This document shows positions 27,091-38,540 of a DNA stretch of 64,000 bases, piece after piece. Within the stretch, counting starts at the first letter, position 1. Each line of letters opens with the position of its first letter. Source of the stretch: Aurantiochytrium sp. KH105 (Eukaryota; Sar; Bigyra; Thraustochytrida; Thraustochytriidae); contig BGKB01000206.1 in assembly GCA_003116975.1 (NCBI GenBank), positions 1 through 64,000 of the forward strand, given 5' to 3'. A program made the position numbers and the translations under genes. Under the pieces are notes generated by a model. That model did not search any database. It had not been told where the DNA came from and saw only the letters and a program-made list of their open reading frames with translations.

Positions 27091-27310
27091 CGGAGTTGGC
27101 TGCGGCTGGACGTCGGCGTCGTGTCGAGTCCCGTCCCAGTGGTCGTTCGTTCGTCGGCTCGATGCTCGCTTCGAAGTGCCATGATCGTCGCTGGTGCTGC
27201 TCCCTCCGCGCGAAACGTCGCGGTCTCGCAGGCGCCGGCCGCCCGACCGCCCGACCGACCACGGGCCAACCGAGTGGCCCGGCAGCTGCACTGCACTGAG
27301 CCCAAGCACG

Positions 27311-27321
27311 CACGCAAGCAG

Positions 27322-27367
<46 letters not shown>
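27311..27367 (+). repeat. (AAGC)n tetranucleotide repeat, about 14 units
   Basis: An almost perfect run of AAGC units (initial units GCAC/GCAGG). The same tetramer recurs in shorter runs near 11588, 13783, 14310 and 36345. Confidence 0.9.
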
Positions 27368-28440
27368 CGTAACTTTCCTCGCAAAGATCGCCGCTCCCGC
27401 TCTCGCTCCCGCTCTCGCCGCAGACGCAGACGCGCTCATCTATTCTATCCGCCAGCCAGCCATGGTATAGTGCGAGCCATGGCTGCCACCAACAACTTGT
27501 CTTGGTACCTCGCGCCTTTCTTTCTTCTCCAGCACCTCGTTCCCGCCCTGTGCTGCGCTGCGGTCGCGCGAACCGGGCCTCGCAGGTCTCCCAGCCCTCC
27601 GCGGCCTCGAGTTACCTACCTTCAATCGAGGCCGAGCCGCGGCTCGATCGCGCGAGCCCACCCGGCAGGCGCGCGTGCATCCGCGCAGGCGACAGCGACT
27701 CGCTGCCGCAAGCAGAAGCAGCTGAGCTGCGGCCACTGGCCGAGGCAACCGGAGCGAGCAGCCGCCACCGCTCGATCGCTCGAAACGTCGCGTCCGGTGC
27801 GGCCAGCCAGGCGGAACAAGCCAGCAAACACTTACATGATAAGGGGGATGGACCGATCGACCAAAAGAAGGAAGGCAGGATCGATTGAGGATCGCAGCGC
27901 AGCGCGTCCCCCGGCCGCTGCGGGGGCCTCTTCCTACGAGCCCACCCCGGGGCAAGAAGGCCCCTCCTGCCCCGCGTCCCACAGCTTCTTGCGGGCGTCG
28001 GGCTCCGAGCCCGCAGCGTCCGCGCCGACCTTCCACTGTCGGTGTGGGGCGGGCGGGAGGAAGAAAGGAAGAGCGCGGCCGGAGACAGCGCGGAAGCGTC
28101 CCCCGGCACGGCGGCCAGGCCTCCCGAGGGGGCGCAGCAGCGGCAGCGAAGGCGGCGGCCGCTGCGATGCGTGTCCGGGCCTCACGGCGAGGGCCGCTGC
28201 CAGCACGCAGCGATGAGTTCGTCGCAGAGACCAGCCGCGGCTAGTCGCCAGCAAGCGGCGCGAGCGAGCGGCAGGTGAGCGGCCGGCCTCGCTCTTGAGG
28301 GCGTGCGTGCGTGCGTGCCATGGCCCTCCCTCCCTTTTTCATTTTCTACACCGGTCAGTGGCACATTCAGTGCGGGAACAGTGCGGAGACCGGCCGCGCA
28401 AGTGCGGCAAAGCGACCGCGCAAGAGCGTTATTGCGATCA

Positions 28441-28914
<474 letters not shown>

Positions 28915-30865
28915 TCAGGCCGCAGCCGGCCGGCCGTTCATTCGTGAATCCATTCGCATGGACAGAACCAGAGACAAGAAGAAAACGCTGCAGCTGGGGG
29001 AGAGAGAGCCAGAGGAGGAGCGGGGACGCAAGATACCCGGCTCGCACTGCTGGCAGGCAGTGGCCGCAGCTGAGCATCACCCGCCAGAGAAATGAACAAC
29101 CAACGGCAAAAGAAAGAAACAATGAATGAGCGAGAGATTCATTGACTCGAATGTAGTATGATCAAATACATGACAGAAAGTGAGGAACGAATGAACCAAC
29201 CGAGGATTTGAATGCACGCACGCTACTGCTACGCTCGCTTCCCCCGGGCTCCCTCGCTCCCTCGCTCGCGCCCTGCCTGGCTCCGCTCTCCACTCCACGC
29301 TCGATCGGAGGCCGCGTCCGGTCGGAGCTCGCTCAGCTTGCCGCTGCGAACGCGGCGCGGCACGGAGACGCCGGATTCGATCCGCTCGAAGCGCGGCGGC
29401 CACGCCGACCGCCGCACGCTGCTGCAGCGGGAGGCGGCTGCGGGCTCGATGCAGCCACAGATGCAACGCTGCGCAATGCCACGCAATGCAACGCAACGCA
29501 ACGCAATGAATGCAATGTGATGCAAGGCGCTCCCTCTGCGCCTCTCCCTCCCTCCCTCTCCCCTCCTCTCTCGCAGGCAGTCGCGGGGCCGGCCAGCCGT
29601 TCAGCCCCGGAGGGCCGACGAGGCTGTATCTTTTTTTGTCTCTCTCACCGCGCCGCATCGCAGCCCGTGCCGCGCCCGTGCGTGCGTGCGCCCTCCTCCC
29701 TCCTCTCTCTGCGACCGGCCGGCCGTCCGGGTCTTCCCGGAGGCGGCGCGATCTTTCTTCCGGGGCCGCCTTCCTGCGCGATGCGAGCCGGAGCCTGCCC
29801 GCCGGCCAAGCCTCGCCGCTAATCCGTCTGACCTTGCTCGTCACGGTCTTTTTCTCCTTTTCGTTCGGTCCTTTCGTCCCTCCCTGCCTGCCTGCCTGCC
29901 TACTCTCCCGCCGATTGCCTGCAGTGCGCGCGGCAGCGGCGGTGGCGCCGCGCACGGGAAGCGCTTGCTTGCTTGCTTGCTTGCTTGCAAGTTGCTCGCT
30001 TGCTTTGTTTGTTTTAATTCTTATCTTTCTTTGTTTCATTTTTTTTCTCCGCCTGCTGGCCCTGCTGCTGGCTGCTCTTCTTCCGCCGCGACCCGAGGGG
30101 AAACGGGCGGGAAGAGGGAGGAAGAGACGCGGGGAACAAGTAGGCGACGCAGACGCCGGCGGGAAGCAGCACACTGCGGCGCCCGCAGAGGGCGCGCGAG
30201 GGAGGGGAGGCGGGCATGCGTGCCGCACCATACCAAACAGCCCTCCCTGCACGATACGAGACAGGCAATCAATACTGCAGCCCGGCGAGAGGGGACGGGC
30301 AGAGGGCGTCCCGGGGCAGAGTGGGAAGGGAGGCGGGGAGGCAGAGGGGGAGAGAGGGCGCAGAGGCGAAGCAGAACAGAGCGTGGACGCGAGAGCAGAG
30401 CGGGAGCGCAGCAGACAGAGCAGACAGAGCAGAGCGGAGCAGCGCAGAGCAGAACAGAGCAGAGCAGGCAAACAAACCGACGGGACGCGCCCACGCGACC
30501 GCGAGGCCAGCGGAGAGCGCGGGAGCGGAGACGGGCGACGCGGCGCGGCGGCTGCGGAGCGTGCGCGAGCGGGCGGGCGAGCGAGCGGGTCTGCGAGGCC
30601 GCGAGTCAGCGAGCGGGCGGGCAGAGAGACGGCTTCTCTGGTTTCGCTTCATTGCATTGCACGAACGCGGTGCTTGACAGAGAGGGAGAGAGAGAGAGGG
30701 AAGTGCAGCGAAGGATCCATAGAGGCAGGCAGGCAGACAGTCAGGCAGACAGACCTCGACCTCTGCGGACGCGCGCGAGCGAGCATAGACGGCGAGCGAG
30801 CCTGCGAGCCACGAGCGACAAGCTCAGCCAAGCGCAGCCACACCAAGCCTGTGCGGACGCACAGT

Positions 30866-30915
30866 CAAGCTAAGCTAAGCTAAGCTAAGCAAGCAAACAA
30901 ACAAACAAACAAACA
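30866..30915 (+). repeat. (AGCTA)n and (CAAA)n repeats in the MYB leader
   Basis: Four AGCTA units pass into AAGC and then about five AAAC units, ending about 60 bases before the MYB start codon, probably within the transcribed leader. Confidence 0.8.
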
Positions 30916-30974
30916 AGCCATTGATCAATCAGCCAGGCGAGGCTATCTTATCTTTTCCCCTCACTCACTCACCC

Positions 30975-32588
30975 ATGGCACCGCCCGCGACGAGCATGGC
31001 CGGCGGCCCGAGCATCGCAGCAGGGCCCATCCCGGCTTCGCACTCGTTCCGTACCAAGTCCTCCCTCGCGGTGCCCGGCATCATGATGGGCACCTCGAAC
31101 GCCCCAGGGTTCACGCAAACCAAAAAGCTGCCCACCGGAGAGAATACCGGACGCTGGACCAAGGAAGAGCACACCAAGTTCCTCGAGGGCCTCAAGCTCC
31201 ACGGCAAGGAATGGAAAAAAATCTCCAATATGATCGACTCGCGCACCGTGGTACAAATTAGAACCCACGCGCAAAAGTACTTTCAAAAGCTCGCCAAGAG
31301 CGCAGAGCAACAGGGCCATGAGGTCCCCGGCGACCTTATGAGCACCGCCCGCAATGTCAAGACTCCTGGCGAATCTTCCTCGCGGCGACGCTCCGTAACG
31401 GGCGCCTCCTCGCGGAGAAACGGAAAGCGAGCCGCCGGGGGCGCGCAGTCCGTGGCCGCAGGCACACCCATGCCCGCTGGCCTCACCTTTCCCTCCGACT
31501 CACCATCCCATGCCTCCTCCTCGTCCAATACAACCCCAATCGACTCCTCTTCCTCCATCTCCATCTCCAACGCGGGCCCAATCCCCCCGCCCCCTGTAAT
31601 GACTACCAAGCACGCGTCACACGCTTCACACGGGCCTAGCGTACCGACGCACCAAGCTCGCGTCCCCAAGGGCGCCCGCCGCGTCCGAAAAGGACAACCC
31701 CAGCCCTACGCGGCCAACCTCTCTCGACAAGCTTCGGCCTCGTCCATCTCCTCGAACGCCTCCGCCGCATTCGCCTTCGATGGCGCGCGAGCCGAGGTCC
31801 CCATCCCACTCGGCCACGCTTCTGCGCAGCGTCGCAACCATGCTCGCAACCCTCTTCAGTCCCATCGCATCAGCGAGGACGCCATGATGCCCCTCGAGTC
31901 TCCTCGCAATGGGGCAACCTCCTCCGGGGCTGCCGGCGGCGTTGGCCGCCTCACCATCATGCCCGAGCTCACTTACAACCCCATGGACACATTTGCTGGC
32001 AATGATGTCGACGAAGTCTACAATCTCAAATGGCTTGACCACGGATTCACGTCTGGACGTCTTCCCGATGCCTCTCCTACCGGCGTCGCCGACCTGGACT
32101 TTGGCACAGATGCCGAGGACATTGGCGCGCTTTTTGCGCCATCGCCGGTCTCGGTCACTTCTTCGCGCCGTCCGCCGGTCGCCGCCGCGGCCCAGCGCGC
32201 CGAAACGTCTTCGTCCACCTCGTCTTCTGTCTCGTACGAGTCGGACGATGACGCCTTTGACGGCTTCGCTGACACCAGCGCCTTTGATCACATTTCTGAG
32301 TCACTCATGACCTCTGGCGGCGAATCTGCCGACCACGATCGCGAGTGTGACATTCTTTCTTCTGTTGACGGTTCCGAGGTCCGCGACCACGACCTCGAGC
32401 CGCAGCCCGAGCTCAGCGGCAGCGGCCCTTTCACCGACTATGTCTTTGGCAGTGGCGACGATGATGCCGATGCGGATGACTTTCTCGAGGTCAGCACGTC
32501 GAGCAACGCAAGCAGCCCCTGCTCCCCTCTGTCGTCTTCCCTCGACATCCACCGCGACCTCAAGCGCCGCCGCCTCGACCTCGAATAA
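30975..32588 (+). CDS. SHAQKYF-class single-MYB transcription factor
   Basis: The ATG at 30975 (context accc ATG g) gives 537 residues. Residues ~56-105 are one MYB/SANT repeat, GRWTKEEHTKFLEGLKLHG then RTVVQIRTHAQKYFQKL. The signature is THAQKYF, a variant of SHAQKYF found in plant CCA1/LHY/REVEILLE-type factors and in stramenopile and amoebozoan relatives. The rest is low-complexity: Ser/Pro/Thr-rich, basic patches (RRRSVTGASSRRNGKR) usable as nuclear signals, and a strongly acidic C-terminal third (YESDDDAFDGF, DDDADADDF) that may activate transcription. It is convergent with the REEP-like gene. DNA target and any circadian or stress role cannot be read from sequence. Confidence 0.88.
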   Translation: MAPPATSMAGGPSIAAGPIPASHSFRTKSSLAVPGIMMGTSNAPGFTQTKKLPTGENTGRWTKEEHTKFLEGLKLHGKEWKKISNMIDSRTVVQIRTHAQKYFQKLAKSAEQQGHEVPGDLMSTARNVKTPGESSSRRRSVTGASSRRNGKRAAGGAQSVAAGTPMPAGLTFPSDSPSHASSSSNTTPIDSSSSISISNAGPIPPPPVMTTKHASHASHGPSVPTHQARVPKGARRVRKGQPQPYAANLSRQASASSISSNASAAFAFDGARAEVPIPLGHASAQRRNHARNPLQSHRISEDAMMPLESPRNGATSSGAAGGVGRLTIMPELTYNPMDTFAGNDVDEVYNLKWLDHGFTSGRLPDASPTGVADLDFGTDAEDIGALFAPSPVSVTSSRRPPVAAAAQRAETSSSTSSSVSYESDDDAFDGFADTSAFDHISESLMTSGGESADHDRECDILSSVDGSEVRDHDLEPQPELSGSGPFTDYVFGSGDDDADADDFLEVSTSSNASSPCSPLSSSLDIHRDLKRRRLDLE

Positions 32589-33003
32589 TCACTATGATGT
32601 ACTTTTCTCTCCTTCCTTTTTTATAACTTTTTTTTCTTTCTTTCTGGAATGTTATGACAATGTCACACGATGTCACACAGATGATCTTCTCTTTCTCCTA
32701 CTTCTCGCTCTGTCAATGATGCGACGTCACGAGGCTCTACAAGGTCACGCGCTGACGAACTGCACTACAATGACATGGCCCAGGTCGAAATCCAGCTGTT
32801 CAACGTTTTGCATCTTTCTTTCACCCCGCGAGTTCTTTGAATTCCGCACCCCTCTTGCACCCTGGACTCGCCCTCCTCAATTCTTGATGCTATCCTTTCC
32901 TTGCGTTTGCATTGTAGACTGATAAAACACGAGAACAAGTTGGAAGTTTATAATTTATTGATCGAATGGCAAGACTGCGATACTTGCTCTCTCTCTCTCT
33001 TTG
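32589..33003. other. Convergent 3' intergenic region
   Basis: These 415 bases of lower GC, with T-rich tracts near 32615-32645 and CT repeats near 32985-33003, separate the MYB and REEP-like stops. No gene is supported. Confidence 0.4.
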
Positions 33004-35724
33004 TTACCACCATGACGCAAAGAAACCACCACGATTGGCAGGCTTGTCTTCGCAATCATCGGGTCCAATACTAACAGCTTCGGACGTTTTGCTCCGCGCA
33101 GAAGATCGACGCTTCTTCTTGCTGCTATTACGAGAACTCTGACGCTTGCGAGAGCTTCGAGGGGTCTGCGAACGCGATGCGTCGTCAGCATCGTCCTCAT
33201 TCGGCCCGTCAGGATCAAAGGAGCCCAAGTCCGACTGCGCCACAGAAGAAGAGTCGTCGCCTTCAGCGCCTCTACGCCGGGCACGCTCAAAGTCCACCGC
33301 GTCCCCCATGACATCATCGCTTTCGTCCAAGCTGCCGTCGTCCACGCTAGGTTCGTCATCGCCAGTGTGGTCGTCCGCCTCCGCCTCGGTTTCCTCCTTG
33401 ATCGCATCGTCCTGCACCGCGCCACCGCCAAAAAACAGCCCAAACCACGACCACGACTCCGGCTCATCATCGTGCTTGCCAGCTGCATTATCGTGCCGCG
33501 AACGCGAAGAGCGTGAGGAACGCGAGGAGCGCGAGGAACGCGTGCTGCTGCGTGATGATCTTCGCGACGATTGTCTCTTTGTCTCGCTCCCACTGCTTCC
33601 TGGAGAAATCGGCGAGTCCCGAGAAGAGGACGACCGCGACGAACGCCTCGAAGACCGCTTCGACGAGCGCCGCGACAACGACTGCTCCGACACACCGTCT
33701 TCCGACGCGACCTCGTCAATCGCCGACAAGGGGGAGCTACCGAGGGTCGTGCTAATGTCGAGGCCCGACGAAGGTGGCCGCGCCACAGATTGGCGCGAGT
33801 CCTCCTCTTTGACAAAGAACGGCCGTACCTTGTAAAACACCTGGAGCACAAACTTGAAAATGTTGTGCGCTCCTCGAAAGTACGGCAGCTGAAGCCAAAG
33901 CGTAAAGGCCAAGAGCATGTGATTCCACAACGGAAACCAAAACAAACCTATTGAAAGCACACCGTGCGCAAGCATGCACAACGTGTAAACAACCCAATAC
34001 TCGAGCCACTGCGTCGTTTGCACCGCGCCATTCGTAATGCTCACAGAATTCGACCGGAACCGCTTGAGCGACGCTGCATCCTGCGTCGTTGCTGCCATGC
34101 GAGTGATCTTTTCGGCGCGCTCAATCGCAAGGAGGGCTCGCGAGGCAGCCAGCACAGGCCGACCAATTCCAATCGCGATCGCACCAATCGCTGTAATAGT
34201 TGACGGCATGACAAAGAGAACCAGACCCGCAATCACAAGCGTGCTTCCAGTCTCCATGACCTCGGACAGCTTGTCGCGCGTCGAAGGTGAAATGATCCGA
34301 AACGCAAGCAATACGTTGACCAAGAGGTTCTGCTGCGCAGTCGACACCGTCGGCCCATCGACCTTGCCAATCAGACGATCGACCAGAGGAATCACTTGAC
34401 GAAAGGCCAGTTGCGCGCCCGACGTGCCAGGCATTTGCAGCCAGAGCGACCACATCAGACGTGCCGGCGGCCAAAGCGGTAGCGCCGAAAGCAAATGGCC
34501 CGAAAGGGGCATTTGCTCAAACAGCAAGGCCACGCCCAAAACTGTCCAGTACTGCACCCAATAAATCACACTCTGCAGCTCCTCGTACTGTTCAAGGCTC
34601 GCCTCTGGATCCATTTCCAGCTGCCGCGGGTAGTGAATGCCAACCACAGTGGAAATATCCTGCGAGTCGAGCGAGCCGATCGAACTCGTATCGTCTTCGC
34701 TGTCCTGGTCGCCACCACTGCCTGGGCTCCGCCGCGTGCTGTGGCGATTACGCCCACGGGGACCCTCCCCGCTCCAGGATCCAGGAAGCCAGGACGACAA
34801 GTACGAAGTGACACGGAATTCCCGTCGCTGTGCCATCTCAGGCGTGGGCAGCTGCGAAAACGTACGACGACGCTGACCATGGTAGCGCTCAATCTTTTCA
34901 CGATAAGCCATGTCATACACAATGAGCGCGCGCGTCGCGAGCACAACCGGCAATCCAATCACAACAGCCCAGCCTCCGAGCCCGCGGCTGAATTCAACAA
35001 ATTGGTCACGGCCAAGAACGAAAATGGCACCAGCCCCAGCAGCAAACAGCAGATGCGGCAAGGCGTCCGCAAGCAGACGAGACTGCTGGCTCACAGACTC
35101 GGCAAAGCCGTCGTACACTGACTGCACGGCCATGTATCGCCGTTCCACAAACGCTGCAAAGCGTTCCCGGTAGCGTCGGCGACGAATCTCGCGCTGCAGC
35201 ATAAAGGCCGCCACCAACGCCAAGATGACCCCACCAATAATCAGCTTCGTCGTCCAATGCAGATCCAAAAGGAGCTGGATCGAAGCCCGGATCGAGGGTT
35301 GCATGGCCGAAAAGCCATCCTTGGTGATGCGAAACGTCTGGTGCGACGTCGGCAAGAGGATAGCCCACAACAGACGAGTCCACAGCTTGGTTGCCATCCA
35401 CGTCGTTTCGCATGCTGCAATAAATACCTCGTACGTCACGCTCACGTCGAGCTTTTGTTGTGCCTGGACCTGATTGGCCAGCATCTGGTTGTTGCTATTG
35501 CTCATGAGCTGCATTGCGCCTCCGATGGCCGCCATGGACGCAAAGACGATGGCCACAATACCCGCCGCATGTCCCATGCCGCCCAGCTCGGGGAGGCCGA
35601 GCTCCTCGCGAATTTCCGATTCGGATCGCTGTCGCTGCAGCGTCGCCTTCTTTTTCATCTTGCGCCGCTGCCGGCTGTCCCCTTCCTTGTACGCCGCATC
35701 GTCGTTCACGTCGACCTCCTCCAT
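33004..35724 (-). CDS. Membrane protein with two TB2/DP1/HVA22 (REEP-like) domains
   Basis: The ATG (complement of 35722-35724, MEEVDVNDDAAYKEGD) gives 906 residues; an in-frame GTG lies 34 codons upstream but has no support. One hydrophobic segment is near residue 50-70 and another near 180. Two TB2/DP1 domains follow: about 383-447 (YWVQYWTVLGVALLFEQM...LMWSLWLQMPGTSGAQ) and about 571-640 (LEYWVVYTLCMLAHGV...LLAFTLWLQLPYFRGA). Each is preceded by a similar hydrophobic hairpin (GLPVVLATRALIVYD and GRPVLAASRALLAIE), so the whole unit looks duplicated. The tail is RS-rich (RSSRRSSRSSSSRD) and then acidic. Single-domain relatives (REEP5/Yop1/HVA22) insert as hairpins and curve ER tubules. A double-domain protein could do the same with tighter spacing; that is inference. 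Confidence 0.8.
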   Translation of the reverse strand: MEEVDVNDDAAYKEGDSRQRRKMKKKATLQRQRSESEIREELGLPELGGMGHAAGIVAIVFASMAAIGGAMQLMSNSNNQMLANQVQAQQKLDVSVTYEVFIAACETTWMATKLWTRLLWAILLPTSHQTFRITKDGFSAMQPSIRASIQLLLDLHWTTKLIIGGVILALVAAFMLQREIRRRRYRERFAAFVERRYMAVQSVYDGFAESVSQQSRLLADALPHLLFAAGAGAIFVLGRDQFVEFSRGLGGWAVVIGLPVVLATRALIVYDMAYREKIERYHGQRRRTFSQLPTPEMAQRREFRVTSYLSSWLPGSWSGEGPRGRNRHSTRRSPGSGGDQDSEDDTSSIGSLDSQDISTVVGIHYPRQLEMDPEASLEQYEELQSVIYWVQYWTVLGVALLFEQMPLSGHLLSALPLWPPARLMWSLWLQMPGTSGAQLAFRQVIPLVDRLIGKVDGPTVSTAQQNLLVNVLLAFRIISPSTRDKLSEVMETGSTLVIAGLVLFVMPSTITAIGAIAIGIGRPVLAASRALLAIERAEKITRMAATTQDAASLKRFRSNSVSITNGAVQTTQWLEYWVVYTLCMLAHGVLSIGLFWFPLWNHMLLAFTLWLQLPYFRGAHNIFKFVLQVFYKVRPFFVKEEDSRQSVARPPSSGLDISTTLGSSPLSAIDEVASEDGVSEQSLSRRSSKRSSRRSSRSSSSRDSPISPGSSGSETKRQSSRRSSRSSTRSSRSSRSSRSSRSRHDNAAGKHDDEPESWSWFGLFFGGGAVQDDAIKEETEAEADDHTGDDEPSVDDGSLDESDDVMGDAVDFERARRRGAEGDDSSSVAQSDLGSFDPDGPNEDDADDASRSQTPRSSRKRQSSRNSSKKKRRSSARSKTSEAVSIGPDDCEDKPANRGGFFASWW

Positions 35725-36678
35725 CGTGTCGGTGCGGGCCTGATCTGCGCACACGCACGTACGGTACTTTTGTACTTGAGACTCCCTCTTGGCCTGCTCA
35801 ACAGGCAGAGAGATGATAGCGCGCACACAGGCACAGAGAGAGGCAGGCAGCAGGTACCACCACCTCGCGGAGGTCAGTCAACCCGGCGATGCCGCGGCAA
35901 AGGGCTCTGCGCTTTCCGCCGCCTCGAGCGGACGCCTCGCCTGCCTCGTCTCCAGGGCTCGCGCTGCTGCGTGGCGGAGTCGGGAGCGAGCGAGGGAGGG
36001 AGAGAGAGAGGGATGCCGCCGTGGGCTTGCTCGTTCTCCTTTCTGTGCCTCTCTCTCGCGCTTCGTCCGCGCCGTCGAGCCGCGGCGGCGCGCCTTCGCG
36101 GCCGGCCTCCCGGCGCGCTCGCGCGGGCGGGCGCGGGAAGGCAGGCGCGCAGTCAAGGGGCGCGCGCGGGCGGGCGAGCGGGCGGGACTCGCGCGCGCGC
36201 GTGGGCGCAGACCGAGGGCGTTTCGTTTCGACTTTGCTGTTCCTTCCTTCTGTTTGCCGGTCTGCTTGGAACTAACAGCGACTAGGCCTAGCTCTCTCTT
36301 GATACACACGCGCACACTCTTTGCCGCCGCATCTTGCAGCGCAAGCGAGCAAGCAAGCAAGTATGAGCAAGCGCGCGAGCCACGCAGGCTGCAGCAGCCA
36401 GCAGGGCGGTGGGACGGCAAGTACGGCCATCATCGAAAGCGATTTCGGCAAGAAAGAGAGCGAGTGAGGACATGAGTGAGTGGGCGAATGAGGGAGCAAA
36501 TGAATGAGTGTGAGTGAGGAGAAACTGCGGCTTTAGGTCAACGTTTCAGGCACTGTGTAAAAAAGCTCGCCGATCACTTTGGGTGAGAGACGCACATTGA
36601 AATAAAGAAAGAGGGTTAAAATGAGAGAGCAGTGCAGGGTGAAAGATGGATATAAGCGAGAGAAAGGAAAGGAATAGA
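35725..36678. other. Upstream region of the REEP-like gene and 3' end of the bZIP-like gene
   Basis: This 954-base GC-rich stretch separates two minus-strand genes. It holds short GAGC, AGAG and AAGC patches (near 35985-36010 and 36345-36365). No gene is supported. Confidence 0.4.
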
Positions 36679-37479
36679 CTAGTTGACAACGCGACCCTTG
36701 CTCAGCTCGTCGACGGGGCTCCAGAGCTTGTCGAGCATGGCCATGGACGCAGGATTGTTATTGACCCAGAGAATGAAGCGCGCGAGCTGCGCGGGAGTGA
36801 GGATCTTTTGCAGCTCCTTCATCTCCTCGCCCAAAGCCTGGTTCTTGCGCTCCATGCGACGCTTGAGGTCGTCGCATTCGCGGAGCGTAAAGCGCAAATC
36901 CTTGGCCATCTGACGCGCATCGTTTCGATGACCTTTGATCTTCTCCTTTTGCTCCTCGCTCGCGCCAATCTCACGCATAATCATGGACCAGATGCTCCCC
37001 GCTCCGCTGGCATTCAGATTCTGCTCGCTCGTCGAATCATAAAAGTCGTCGTCCTGATGCAGGGACCACATGCACATCTTCGTCACTTGCGTCGGCAAAA
37101 GCAGCCTTTCCAGCTGCTCCATGTGTCGCCTGATCGAGTCGGTGCGAACCTCGCCATAGTCACTAAACTTCTTCACGTAGGTTTCCAGCACGGCTTGCAG
37201 CTCCGTGTCGGAGGCGCCGCGGGAGAGCATTTCCTCGAGCCGCTGGGTGATCTCCAGTTTTTCCTGTGCGTCCCGCTGCACAGTCTCTTTGCCCACCTTG
37301 AGCTGCAGCCGCAGCTGCAGGTTCTCGGACTCCAGCTTGTTTACGCGCTCCTCCAAGTCGTTCACCTTCTCCTTCTTCTTCTTCTGCTGCTTGGCCGCGT
37401 TGCCGGCGGCAGCCGCCGCGTTCGCGCCGCTGTTCGCGCCAGGGCTCTCGGCCTTGCGGGGTCTCTTGGGCGTGCTCAT
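36679..37479 (-). CDS. bZIP-like coiled-coil protein with conserved C-terminal helical region
   Basis: The ATG (complement of 37477-37479, MSTPKRPRKAE) gives 266 residues. A basic stretch (NAAKQQKKKKEKVNDL) leads into a leucine-heptad coiled coil (LEERVNKLESENLQLRLQL, about 45-85). The basic half has Lys where classical bZIPs carry the N-x7-R signature, so DNA binding is plausible but not certain. Residues ~110-260 are a helical region with the memorable stretches VTKMCMWSLHQDDDFYD and ILTPAQLARFILWVNNNPA, which I associate with stramenopile bZIP proteins. The N-terminal KRPRK is a likely nuclear signal. The gene is divergent from the AP2/TAF1A-like gene across 1,061 bases. Confidence 0.7.
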   Translation of the reverse strand: MSTPKRPRKAESPGANSGANAAAAAGNAAKQQKKKKEKVNDLEERVNKLESENLQLRLQLKVGKETVQRDAQEKLEITQRLEEMLSRGASDTELQAVLETYVKKFSDYGEVRTDSIRRHMEQLERLLLPTQVTKMCMWSLHQDDDFYDSTSEQNLNASGAGSIWSMIMREIGASEEQKEKIKGHRNDARQMAKDLRFTLRECDDLKRRMERKNQALGEEMKELQKILTPAQLARFILWVNNNPASMAMLDKLWSPVDELSKGRVVN

Positions 37480-38540
37480 CCTCGCCAAAAGCTCAGCGTC
37501 GCGCGGGGAAGCCTCGCCCGGCGACCCTGCGCCACGCACGCACGCGCGCGCGCGAGTGAGCGAGCGAGCGCGCGAGCGAGCGAGCGAGAGTCGCCTCGGC
37601 TGGCGCCGATGATCCGATGAAATCGCCTCCGCCGAGCCTCGCGCCGGGCGCAAAGGGGGGCGCGCGCAGGCGGAGCGCCGCGGCGCCGCGCTCCCGCTGC
37701 TGCGCGTCCGGGCCGGCCCTCGCGCGCCTCGCCGCGTGCCTCGCGCGGGCCCGGAGCCGCCGCGTCCTCGCCGCTCGGTTCTGGCGCGGCCGAGCCGTGC
37801 GAGCAAGAGCAAGCAAGCAAGGCTGCGAAAAAGTGGAAAGCGCGCTTTGCGCTATAACCCACTTGCGCGCGGCGCGCCGCAGTCGGCTATGGCGGCAAAG
37901 GCGAGTTTAGTGGCAGGCGCGCGACGAATGAATGAATCGTCAACAAACAGACAGACAGTGCATAAAAGGCGCTTCCGAGGGCCTCGCGCATCTGCCGCGC
38001 CAAGAGGGTCGACCGGGACCCGCTCCGGACGGAGGTTTGTTCAAGCGCGGCCGAGGCCGCGAAGAAGCTCCCTGTGGCGCGACTCGAGGCGGGTTTGCGT
38101 CCCGTGAAGGGGAAGGAGGAGGGCCTTGCGCCAAGGCGCGCAAGGGGAGAAATGAATGGACGGTGAATGAGTGAATGAATGAGAGCGGCCCCGCTCGAGC
38201 TCGTCGTGCAGACCCGCGACGCGAGCCACGCCGAGCCCTCGCCGCGCGACGGCGCGGAGGCGCGGGCGACGACGGGCTGGACGCGCCGCGAGCAAGGGAA
38301 AAGCGAGAGAGCAGGGGGAAATAAAGCGGGAAAAGAGGGCCTTGCTCGAGAGGGTGGGTGGCCCTCGCTCGTCGCGGCCCTGCCACACAAGCAAGGTCGG
38401 CGCGCGCAAAAACGCGTGGACCGCCCGCTCGCCACGCGGCCACCAAACGAGACGCTCGAGGATAGGCTTCGAAAAGGTGCATTGCACTCGTCGATGCACG
38501 TCGAGAGCTAACCCAAGCGCGCTAGCTTGACAAGGCGAGC
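37480..38540. promoter_or_regulatory. Divergent upstream region bZIP-like / AP2-TAF1A-like
   Basis: The GC-rich 1,061 bases contain (GAGC)n patches near 37556-37590, a CACTTGCGC element at 37860-37868 directly after GCTATAACC, and CGGTC/GAATG patches near 37928 and 38160-38180. Both promoters must be here. No coding frame is convincing. Confidence 0.4.
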
